Shown here: piece by piece, positions 20,601 to 32,600 of the stretch
Layout: each line of letters starts with the position of its first letter
How positions within the stretch are numbered: the stretch's first letter is position 1
Assembly: GCA_963989245.1 (NCBI GenBank)
Contig: OZ022342.1
Location: 8,627,612-8,691,611, forward strand
Direction: 5' to 3'
From: Nansenia antarctica
Taxonomy: Eukaryota; Chordata; Actinopteri; Argentiniformes; Microstomatidae
DNA: 64,000 nucleotides
The notes under the pieces: model-generated
What the model was told of the DNA's origin: nothing
Database searches by the model: none
The model's input: only the letters and a program-made list of their open reading frames with translations
Position numbers and translations under genes: made by a program

Positions 20601-23600
20601 GGTAGATGTTTCAGCAACACTTGTTGATTCAAATGGTGCTTGAGTTGTGCTGGTAATTTGTGAAATGTTTGGTCTTACAATGGGAGCAGCCTTTTGTGTT
20701 GTTGAAGCTCCAGTAGAAGTGCTCTGTGATGTTGTTGTTGATATAAATGCACTACTTGTTGATGTGGATGTTGTTGAAGGATTATTTGATGTTGTAAGAG
20801 GCTGTCCAGTTGTGGTAGCTGTCTCTGTTGTGGATTGTGTGGAAGTAGAGGTTGGGGAGGTTGTCGATGGGGTTGAGGACATTGTTGTGGATGTTTCAGG
20901 CTGTGTTGTAGTGGTTTGTGTCGGATTTGTTGAGGTGGTGGCTGCTATTGTTGTTGGTGTGGATGTTGTTGAAGGAGCATTTGATGTTGTAAGAGGCTGT
21001 CCAGTTGTGGTAGCTGTCTCTGTTGCGGATTGTGTGGAAGTAGAGGTTGGGGAGGTTGTCGATGGGGTGGAGGACATTGTTGTGGATGTTTCAGGCTGTG
21101 TTGTAGTGGTTTGTGTCGGATTTGTTGAGGTGGTGGCTGCTATTGTTGTTGGTGTGGATGTTGTTGAAGGAGCATTTGATGTTTTAATAGGCTGTCCAGT
21201 TGTGGTAGTTGTCTCTGTTGCGGATTGTGTGGAAGTAGAGGTTGGGGAGGTTGTTGATGTGGAGGACGACAGTGTTGTGGATGTTTCAGGCTGCGTTGTA
21301 GTGGTTTGTGTCGGATTTATTGAGGTGGAGGCTGCTAATGTTGTTTCTGTCGAACTTCTGGTGAGAACTCTCACTGCTGTTGTCAACGTTGCGGCAGTTG
21401 TCAACGTTGCGGCAGTTGTTGTGGAAGATGGGGTAGATGTTTCAGCAACACTTGTTGATTCAAATGGTGCTTGAGTTGTGCTGGTAATTTGTGAAATGTT
21501 TGTTCTTACAATGGGAGCATTCTTTTGTGTTGTTGAAGCTCCAGTAGAAGTGCTCTGTGATGTTGTTGTTGAGATAAATGCACTACTTGTTGATGTGAAT
21601 GTTGTTGAAGGAGCATTTGATGTTGTAAGAGGCTGTCTAGTTGTGGTAGCTGTCTCTGTTGTGGATTGTGTGGAAGTAGAGGTTGGGGAGGTTGTCGATG
21701 GGGTTGAGGACATTGTTGTGGATGTTTCAGGCTGTGTTGTAGTGGTTTGTGTCGGATTTGTTGAGGTGGTGGCTGCTATTGTTGTTGGTGTGGATGTTGT
21801 TGAAGGAGCATTTGATGTTGTAAGAGGCTTTCCAGTTGTGGTAGTTGTCTCTGTTGCGGATTGTGTGGAAGTAGAGGTTGGGGAGGTTGTTGATGTGGAG
21901 GACGACAGTGTTGTGGATGTTTCAGGCTGCGTTGTAGTGGTTTGTGTCGGATTTGTTGAGGTGGAGGCTGCTAATGTTGTTTCTGTCGAACTTGTGGTGA
22001 GAACAGTCACTGCTGTTGTCAACGTTGCGGCAGTTGTTGTGGAAGATGGGGTAGATGTTTCAGCAACACTTGTTGATTCAAATGGTGCTTGAGTTGTGCT
22101 GGTAATTTGTGAAATGTTTGGTCTTACAATGGGAGCAGCCTTTTGTGTTGTTGAAGCTCCAGTAGAAGTGCTCTGTGATGTTGTTGTTGAGATAAATGCA
22201 CTACTTGTTGATGTGGATGTTGTTGAAGGAGCATTTGATGTTGTAAGAGGCTGTCCAGTTGTGGTAGCTGTCTCTGTTGTGGATTGTGTGGAAGTAGAGG
22301 TTGGGGAGGTTGTCGATGGGGTTGAGGACATTGTTGTGGATGTTTCAGGCTGTGTTGTAGTGGTTTGTGTCGGATTTGTTGAGGTGGTGGCTGCTATTGT
22401 TGTTGGTGTGGATGTTGTTGAAGGAGCATTTGATGTTGTAAGAGGCTTTCCAGTTGTGGTAGTTGTCTCTGTTGCGGATTGTGTGGAAGTAGAGGTTGGG
22501 GAGGTTGTCGATGGGGTTGAGGACATTGTTGTGGATGTTTCAGGCTGTGTTGTAGTGGTTTGTGTCGGATTTGTTGAGGTGGTGGCTGCTATTGTTGTTG
22601 GTGTGGATGTTGTTGAAGGAGCATTTGATGTTGTAAGAGGCTGTCCAGTTGTGGTAGCTGTCTCTGTTGCGGATTGTGTGGAAGTAGAGGTTGGGGAGGT
22701 TGTCGATGGGGTGGAGGACATTGTTGTGGATGTTTCAGGCTGTGTTGTAGTGGTTTGTGTCGGATTTGTTGAGGTGGTGGCTGCTATTGTTGTTGGTGTG
22801 GATGTTGTTGAAGGAGCATTTGATGTTTTAATAGGCTGTCCAGTTGTGGTAGTTGTCTCTGTTGCGGATTGTGTGGAAGTAGAGGTTGGGGAGGTTGTTG
22901 ATGTGGAGGACGACAGTGTTGTGGATGTTTCAGGCTGCGTTGTAGTGGTTTGTGTCGGATTTGTTGAGGTGGAGGCTGCTAATGTTGTTTCTGTCGAACT
23001 TGTGGTGAGAACAGTCACTGCTGTTGTCAACGTTGCGGCAGTTGTTGTGGAAGATGGGGTAGATGTTTCAGCAACACTTGTTGATTCAAATGGTGCTTGA
23101 GTTGTGCTGGTAATTTGTGAAATGTTTGGTCTTACAATGGGAGCAGCCTTTTGTGTTGTTGAAGCTCCAGTAGAAGTGCTCTGTGATGTTGTTGTTGATA
23201 TAAATGCACTACTTGTTGATGTGGATGTTGTTGAAGGAGCATTTGATGTTGTAAGAGGCTGTCCAGTTGTGGTAGCTGTCTCTGTTGTGGATTGTGTGGA
23301 AGTAGAGGTTGGGGAGGTTGTCGATGGGGTTGAGGACATTGTTGTGGATGTTTCAGGCTGTGTTGTAGTGGTTTGTGTCGGATTTGTTGAGGTGGTGGCT
23401 GCTATTGTTGTTGGTGTGGATGTTGTTGAAGGAGCATTTGATGTTGTAATAGGCTGTCCAGTTGTGGTAGTTGTCTCTGTTGCGGATTGTGTGGAAGTAG
23501 AGGTTGGGGAGGTTGTTGATGTGGAGGACGACAGTGTTGTGGATGTTTCAGGCTGCGTTGTAGTGGTTTGTGTCGGATTTGTTGAGGTGGAGGCTGCTAA

Positions 23601-26600
23601 TGTTGTTTCTGTCGAACTTGTGGTGAGAACAGTCACTGCTGTTGTCAACGTTGCGGCAGTTGTTGTGGAAGATGGGGTAGATGTTTCAGCAACACTTGTT
23701 GATTCAAATGGTGCTTGAGTTGTGCTGGTAATTTGTGAAATGTTTGGTCTTACAATGGGAGCAGCCTTTTGTGTTGTTGAAGCTCCAGTAGAAGTGCTCT
23801 GTGATGTTGTTGTTGAGATAAATGCACTACTTGTTGATGTGGATGTTGTTGAAGGAGCATTTGATGTTGTAATAGGCTGTCCAGTTGTGGTAGTTGTCTC
23901 TGTTGTGGATTGTGTGGAAGTAGAGGTTGGGGAGGTTGTCGATGGGGTTGAGGACATTGTTGTGGATGTTTCAGGCTGTGTTGTAGTGGTTTGTGTCGGA
24001 TTTGTTGAGGTGGTGGCTGCTATTGTTGTTGGTGTGGATGTTGTTGAAGGAGCATTTGATGTTGTAAGAGGCTTTCCAGTTGTGGTAGTTGTCTCTGTTG
24101 CGGATTGTGTGGAAGTAGAGGTTGGGGAGGTTGTCGATGGGGTTGAGGACATTGTTGTGGATGTTTCAGGCTGTGTTGTAGTGGTTTGTGTCGGATTTGT
24201 TGAGGTGGTGGCTGCTATTGTTGTTGGTGTGGATGTTGTTGAAGGAGCATTTGATGTTGTAATAGGCTGTCCAGTTGTGGTAGTTGTCTCTGTTGCGGAT
24301 TGTGTGGAAGTAGAGGTTGGGGAGGTTGTCGATGGGGTTGAGGACATTGTTGTGGATGTTTCAGGCTGTGTTGTAGTGGTTTGTGTCGGATTTGTTGAGG
24401 TGGTGGCTGCTATTGTTGTTGGTGTGGATGTTGTTGAAGGAGCATTTGATGTTGTAATAGGCTGTCCAGTTGTGGTAGTTGTCTCTGTTGCGGATTGTGT
24501 GGAAGTAGAGGTTGGGGAGGTTGTTGATATGGAGGACGACAGTGTTGTGGATGTTTCAGGCTGCGTTGTAGTGGTTTGTGTCGGATTTGTTGAGGTGGAG
24601 GCTGCTAATGTTGTTTCTGTCGAACTTGTGGTCAGAACAGTCACTGCTGTTGTCAACGTTGCGGCAGTTGTTGTGGAAGATGGGGTAGATGTTTCAGCAA
24701 CACTTGTTGATTCAAATGGTGCTTGAGTTGTGCTGGTAATTTGTGAAATGTTTGGTCTTACAATGGGAGCAGCCTTTTGTGTTGTTGAAGCTCCAGTAGA
24801 AGTGCTCTGTGATGTTGTTGTTGAGATAAATGCACTACTTGTTGATGTGGATGTTGTTGAAGGAGCATTTGATGTTGTAAGAGGCTGTCCAGTTGTGGTA
24901 GCTGTCTCTGTTGTGGATTGTGTGGAAGTAGAGGTTGGGGAGGTTGTCGATGGGGTTGAGGACATTGTTGTGGATGTTTCAGGCTGTGTTGTAGTGGTTT
25001 GTGTCGGATTTGTTGAGGTGGTGGCTGCTATTGTTGTTGGTGTGGATGTTGTTGAAGGAGCATTTGGTGTTGTAAGAGGCTTTCCAGTTGTGGTAGTTGT
25101 CTCTGTTGCGGATTGTGTGGAAGTAGAGGTTGGGGAGGTTGTCGATGGGATGGAGGACATTGTTGTGGATGTTTCAGGCTGTGTTGTAGTGGTTTGTGTC
25201 GGATTTGTTGAGGTGGTGGCTGCTATTGTTGTTGGTGTGGATGTTGTTGAAGGAGCATTTGATGTTGTAATAGGCTGTCCAGTTGTGGTAGTTGTCTCTG
25301 TTGCGGATTGTGTGGAAGTAGAGGTTGGGGAGGTTGTTGATGTGGAGGACGACAGTGTTGTGGATGTTTCAGGCTGCGTTGTAGTGGTTTGTGTCGGATT
25401 TGTTGAGGTGGAGGCTGCTAATGTTGTTTCTGTCGAACTTGTGGTGAGAACAGTCACTGCTGTTGTCAACGTTGCGGCAGTTGTTGTGGAAGATGGGGTA
25501 GATGTTTCAGCAACACTTGTTGATTCAAATGGTGCTTGAGTTGTGCTGGTAATTTGTGAAATGTTTGGTCTTACAATGGGAGCAGCCTTTTGTGTTGTTG
25601 AAGCTCCAGTAGAAGTGCTCTGTGATGTTGTTGTTGATATAAATGCACTACTTGTTGATGTGGATGTTGTTGAAGGATTATTTGATGTTGTAAGAGGCTG
25701 TCCAGTTGTGGTAGCTGTCTCTGTTGTGGATTGTGTGGAAGTAGAGGTTGGGGAGGTTGTCGATGGGGTTGAGGACATTGTTGTGGATGTTTCAGGCTGT
25801 GTTGTAGTGGTTTGTGTCGGATTTGTTGAGGTGGTGGCTGCTATTGTTGTTGGTGTGGATGTTGTTGAAGGAGCATTTGATGTTGTAAGAGGCTGTCCAG
25901 TTGTGGTAGCTGTCTCTGTTGCGGATTGTGTGGAAGTAGAGGTTCGGGAGGTTGTCGATGGGGTGGAGGACATTGTTGTGGATGTTTCAGGCTGTGTTGT
26001 AGTGGTTTGTGTCGGATTTGTTGAGGTGGTGGCTGCTATTGTTGTTGGTGTGGATGTTGTTGAAGGAGCATTTGATGTTTTAATAGGCTGTCCAGTTGTG
26101 GTAGTTGTCTCTGTTGCGGATTGTGTGGAAGTAGAGGTTGGGGAGGTTGTTGATGTGGAGGACGACAGTGTTGTGGATGTTTCAGGCTGCGTTGTAGTGG
26201 TTTGTGTCGGATTTATTGAGGTGGAGGCTGCTAATGTTGTTTCTGTCGAACTTCTGGTGAGAACTCTCACTGCTGTTGTCAACGTTGCGGCAGTTGTCAA
26301 CGTTGCGGCAGTTGTTGTGGAAGATGGGGTAGATGTTTCAGCAACACTTGTTGATTCAAATGGTGCTTGAGTTGTGCTGGTAATTTGTGAAATGTTTGTT
26401 CTTACAATGGGAGCATTCTTTTGTGTTGTTGAAGCTCCAGTAGAAGTGCTCTGTGATGTTGTTGTTGAGATAAATGCACTACTTGTTGATGTGAATGTTG
26501 TTGAAGGAGCATTTGATGTTGTAAGAGGCTGTCTAGTTGTGGTAGCTGTCTCTGTTGTGGATTGTGTGGAAGTAGAGGTTGGGGAGGTTGTCGATGGGGT

Positions 26601-29600
26601 TGAGGACATTGTTGTGGATGTTTCAGGCTGTGTTGTAGTGGTTTGTGTCGGATTTGTTGAGGTGGTGGCTGCTATTGTTGTTGGTGTGGATGTTGTTGAA
26701 GGAGCATTTGATGTTGTAAGAGGCTTTCCAGTTGTGGTAGTTGTCTCTGTTGCGGATTGTGTGGAAGTAGAGGTTGGGGAGGTTGTTGATGTGGAGGACG
26801 ACAGTGTTGTGGATGTTTCAGGCTGCGTTGTAGTGGTTTGTGTCGGATTTGTTGAGGTGGAGGCTGCTAATGTTGTTTCTGTCGAACTTGTGGTGAGAAC
26901 AGTCACTGCTGTTGTCAACGTTGCGGCAGTTGTTGTGGAAGATGGGGTAGATGTTTCAGCAACACTTGTTGATTCAAATGGTGCTTGAGTTGTGCTGGTA
27001 ATTTGTGAAATGTTTGGTCTTACAATGGGAGCAGCCTTTTGTGTTGTTGAAGCTCCAGTAGAAGTGCTCTGTGATGTTGTTGTTGAGATAAATGCACTAC
27101 TTGTTGATGTGGATGTTGTTGAAGGAGCATTTGATGTTGTAAGAGGCTGTCCAGTTGTGGTAGCTGTCTCTGTTGTGGATTGTGTGGAAGTAGAGGTTGG
27201 GGAGGTTGTCGATGGGGTTGAGGACATTGTTGTGGATGTTTCAGGCTGTGTTGTAGTGGTTTGTGTCGGATTTGTTGAGGTGGTGGCTGCTATTGTTGTT
27301 GGTGTGGATGTTGTTGAAGGAGCATTTGATGTTGTAAGAGGCTTTCCAGTTGTGGTAGTTGTCTCTGTTGCGGATTGTGTGGAAGTAGAGGTTGGGGAGG
27401 TTGTCGATGGGGTTGAGGACATTGTTGTGGATGTTTCAGGCTGTGTTGTAGTGGTTTGTGTCGGATTTGTTGAGGTGGTGGCTGCTATTGTTGTTGGTGT
27501 GGATGTTGTTGAAGGAGCATTTGATGTTGTAAGAGGCTGTCCAGTTGTGGTAGCTGTCTCTGTTGCGGATTGTGTGGAAGTAGAGGTTGGGGAGGTTGTC
27601 GATGGGGTGGAGGACATTGTTGTGGATGTTTCAGGCTGTGTTGTAGTGGTTTGTGTCGGATTTGTTGAGGTGGTGGCTGCTATTGTTGTTGGTGTGGATG
27701 TTGTTGAAGGAGCATTTGATGTTTTAATAGGCTGTCCAGTTGTGGTAGTTGTCTCTGTTGCGGATTGTGTGGAAGTAGAGGTTGGGGAGGTTGTTGATGT
27801 GGAGGACGACAGTGTTGTGGATGTTTCAGGCTGCGTTGTAGTGGTTTGTGTCGGATTTGTTGAGGTGGAGGCTGCTAATGTTGTTTCTGTCGAACTTGTG
27901 GTGAGAACAGTCACTGCTGTTGTCAACGTTGCGGCAGTTGTTGTGGAAGATGGGGTAGATGTTTCAGCAACACTTGTTGATTCAAATGGTGCTTGAGTTG
28001 TGCTGGTAATTTGTGAAATGTTTGGTCTTACAATGGGAGCAGCCTTTTGTGTTGTTGAAGCTCCAGTAGAAGTGCTCTGTGATGTTGTTGTTGATATAAA
28101 TGCACTACTTGTTGATGTGGATGTTGTTGAAGGAGCATTTGATGTTGTAAGAGGCTGTCCAGTTGTGGTAGCTGTCTCTGTTGTGGATTGTGTGGAAGTA
28201 GAGGTTGGGGAGGTTGTCGATGGGGTTGAGGACATTGTTGTGGATGTTTCAGGCTGTGTTGTAGTGGTTTGTGTCGGATTTGTTGAGGTGGTGGCTGCTA
28301 TTGTTGTTGGTGTGGATGTTGTTGAAGGAGCATTTGATGTTGTAATAGGCTGTCCAGTTGTGGTAGTTGTCTCTGTTGCGGATTGTGTGGAAGTAGAGGT
28401 TGGGGAGGTTGTTGATGTGGAGGACGACAGTGTTGTGGATGTTTCAGGCTGCGTTGTAGTGGTTTGTGTCGGATTTGTTGAGGTGGAGGCTGCTAATGTT
28501 GTTTCTGTCAAACTTGTGGTGAGAACAGTCACTGCTGTTGTCAACGTTGCGGCAGTTGTTGTGGAAGATGGGGTAGATGTTTCAGCAACACTTGTTGATT
28601 CAAATGGTGCTTGAGTTGTGCTGGTAATTTGTGAAATGTTTGGTCTTACAATGGGACCAGCCTTTTGTGTTGTTGAAGCTCCAGTAGAAGTGCTCTGTGA
28701 TGTTGTTGTTGAGATAAATGCACTACTTGTTGATGTGGATGTTGTTGAAGGAGCATTTGATGTTGTAAGAGGCTGTCCAGTTGTGGTAGCTGTCTCTGTT
28801 GTGGATTGTGTGGAAGTAGAGGTTGGGGAGGTTGTCGATGGGGTTGAGGACATTGTTGTGGATGTTTCAGGCTGTGTTGTAGTGGTTTGTGTCGGATTTG
28901 TTGAGGTGGTGGCTGCTATTGTTGTTGGTGTGGATGTTGTTGAAGGAGCATTTGATGTTGTAAGAGGCTTTCCAGTTGTGGTAGTTGTCTCTGTTGCGGA
29001 TTGTGTGGAAGTAGAGGTTGGGGAGGTTGTTGATGTGGAGGACGACAGTGTTGTGGATGTTTCAGGCTGCGTTGTAGTGGTTTGTGTCGGATTTGTTGAG
29101 GTGGAGGCTGCTAATGTTGTTTCTGTCGAACTTGTGGTGAGAACAGTCACTGCTGTTGTCAACGTTGCGGCAGTTGTTGTGGAAGATGGGGTAGATGTTT
29201 CAGCAACACTTGTTGATTCAAATGGTGCTTGAGTTGTGCTGGTAATTTGTGAAATGTTTGGTCTTACAATGGGAGCAGCCTTTTGTGTTGTTGAAGCTCC
29301 AGTAGAAGTGCTCTGTGATGTTGTTGTTGAGATAAATGCACTACTTGTTGATGTGGATGTTGTTGAAGGAGCATTTGATGTTGTAAGAGGCTGTCCAGTT
29401 GTGGTAGCTGTCTCTGTTGTGGATTGTGTGGAAGTAGAGGTTGGGGAGGTTGTCGATGGGGTTGAGGACATTGTTGTGGATGTTTCAGGCTGTGTTGTAG
29501 TGGTTTGTGTCGGATTTGTTGAGGTGGTGGCTGCTATTGTTGTTGGTGTGGATGTTGTTGAAGGAGCATTTGATGTTGTAAGAGGCTTTCCAGTTGTGGT

Positions 29601-32600
29601 AGCTGTCTCTGTTGCGGATTGTGTGGAAGTAGAGGTTGGGGAGGTTGTCGATGGGGTGGAGGACATTGTTGTGGATGTTTCAGGCTGTGTTGTAGTGGTT
29701 TGTGTCGGATTTGTTGAGGTGGTGGCTGCTATTGTTGTTGGTGTGGATGTTGTTGAAGGAGCATTTGATGTTGTAAGAGGCTTTCCAGTTGTGGTAGTTG
29801 TCTCTGTTGCGGATTGTGTGGAAGTACAGGTTGGGGAGGTTGTCGATGGGGTGGAGGACATTGTTGTGGATGTTTCAGGCTGTGTTGTAGTGGTTTGTGT
29901 CGGATTTGTTGAGGTGGTGGCTGCTATTGTTGTTGGTGTGGATGTTGTTGAAGGAGCATTTGATGTTGTAATAGGCTGTCCAGTTGTGGTAGTTGTCTCT
30001 GTTGCGGATTGTGTGGAAGTAGAGGTTGGGGAGGTTGTTGATGTGGAGGACGACAGTGTTGTGGATGTTTCAGGCTGCGTTGTAGTGGTTTGTGTCGGAT
30101 TTGTTGAGGTGGAGGCTGCTAATGTTGTTTCTGTCGAACTTGTGGTGAGAACAGTCACTGCTGTTGTCAACGTTGCGGCAGTTGTTGTGGAAGATGGGGT
30201 AGATGTTTCAGCAACACTTGTTGATTCAAATGGTGCTTGAGTTGTGCTGGTAATTTGTGAAATGTTTGGTCTTACAATGGGAGCAGCCTTTTGTGTTGTT
30301 GAAGCTCCAGTAGAAGTGCTCTGTGATGTTGTTGTTGAGATAAATGCACTACTTGTTGATGTGGATGTTGTTGAAGGAGCATTTGATGTTGTAAGAGGCT
30401 GTCCAGTTGTGGTAGCTGTCTCTGTTGTGGATTGTGTGGAAGTAGAGGTTGGGGAGGTTGTCGATGGGGTTGAGGACATTGTTGTGGATGTTTCAGTCTG
30501 TGTTGTAGTGGTTTGTGTCGGATTTGTTGAGGTGGTGGCTGCTATTGTTGTTGGTGTGGATGTTGTTGAAGGAGCATTTGATGTTGTAAGAGGCTTTCCA
30601 GTTGTGGTAGTTGTCTCTGTTGCGGATTGTGTGGAAGTAGAGGTTGGGGAGGTTGTTGATGTGGAGGACGACAGTGTTGTGGATGTTTCAGGCTGCGTTG
30701 TAGTGGTTTGTGTCGGATTTGTTGAGGTGGAGGCTGCTAATGTTGTTTCTGTCGAACTTGTGGTGAGAACAGTCACTGCTGTTGTCAACATTGCGGCAGT
30801 TGTTGTGGAAGATGGGGTAGATGTTTCAGCAACACTTGTTGATTCAAATGGTGCTTGAGTTGTGCTGGTAATTTGTGAAATGTTTGGTCTTACAATGGGA
30901 GCAGCCTTTTGTGTTGTTGAAGCTCCAGTAGAAGTGCTCTGTGATGTTGTTGTTGAGATAAATGCACTACTTGTTGATGTGGATGTTGTTGAAGGAGCAT
31001 TTGATGTTGTAAGAGGCTGTCCAGTTGTGGTAGCTGTCTCTGTTGTGGATTGTGTGGAAGTAGAGGTTGGGGAGGTTGTCGATGGGGTTGAGGACATTGT
31101 TGTGGATGTTTCAGGCTGTGTTGTAGTGATTTGTGTCGGATTTGTTGAGGTGGTGGCTGCTATTGTTGTTGGTGTGGATGTTGTTGAAGGAGCATTTGAT
31201 GTTGTAAGAGGCTTTCCAGTTGTGGTAGTTGTCTCTGTTGCGGATTGTGTGGAAGTAGAGGTTGGGGAGGTTGTTGATGTGGAGGATGACAGTGTTGTGG
31301 ATGTTTCAGGCTGCGTTGTAGTGGTTTGTGTCGGATTTGTTGAGGTGGAGGCTGCTAATGTTGTTTCTGTCGAACTTGTGGTGAGAACAGTCACTGCTGT
31401 TGTCAACGTTGCGGCAGTTGTTGTGGAAGATGGGGTAGATGTTTCAGCAACACTTGTTGATTCAAATGGTGCTTGAGTTGTGCTGGTAATTTCTGAAATG
31501 TTTGGTCTTACAATGGGAGCAGCCTTTTGTGTTGTTGAAGCTCCAGTAGAAGTGCTCTGTGATGTTGTTGTTGAGATAAATGCACTACTTGTTGATGTGG
31601 ATGTTGTTGAAGGAGCATTTGATGTTGTAAGAGGCTGTCCAGTTGTGGTAGCTGTCTCTGTTGTGGATTGTGTGGAAGTAGAGGTTGGGGAGGTTGTCGA
31701 TGAGGTTGAGGACATTGTTGTGGATGTTTCAGGCTGTGTTGTAATGGTTTGTGTCGGATTTGTTGAGGTGGTGGCTGCTATTGTTGTTGGTGTGGATGTT
31801 GTTGAAGGAGCATTTGATGTTGTAAGAGGCTTTCCAGTTGTGGTAGTTGTCTCTGTTGCGGATTGTGTGGAAGTAGAGGTTGGGGAGGTTGTCGATGGGG
31901 TTGAGGACATTGTTGTGGATGTTTCAGGCTGTGTTGTAGTGGTTTGTGTCGGATTTGTTGAGGTGGTGGCTGCTATTGTTGTTGGTGTGGATGTTGTTGA
32001 AGGAGCATTTGATGTTGTAATAGGCTGTCCAGTTGTGGTAGTTGTCTCTGTTGCGGATTGTGTGGAAGTAGAGGTTGGGGAGGTTGTTGATGTGGAGGAC
32101 GACAGTGTTGTGGATGTTTCAGGCTGCGTTGTAGTGGTTTGTGTCGGATTTGTTGAGGTGGAGGCTGCTAATGTTGTTTCTGTCAAACTTGTGGTGAGAA
32201 CAGTCACTGCTGTTGTCAACGTTGCGGCAGTTGTTGTGGAAGATGGGGTAGATGTTTCAGCAACACTTGTTGATTCAAATGGTGCTTGAGTTGTGCTGGT
32301 AATTTGTGAAATGTTTGGTCTTACAATGGGAGCAGCCTTTTGTGTTGTTGAAGCTCCAGTAGAAGTGCTCTGTGATGTTGTTGTTGAGATAAATGCACTA
32401 CTTGTTGATGTGGATGTTGTTGAAGGAGCATTTGATGTTGTAAGAGGCTGTCCAGTTGTGGTAGCTGTCTCTGTTGTGGATTGTGTGGAAGTAGAGGTTG
32501 GGGAGGTTGTCGATGGGGTTGAGGACATTGTTGTGGATGTTTCAGGCTGTGTTGTAGTGGTTTGTGTCGGATTTGTTGAGGTGGTGGCTGCTATTGTTGT

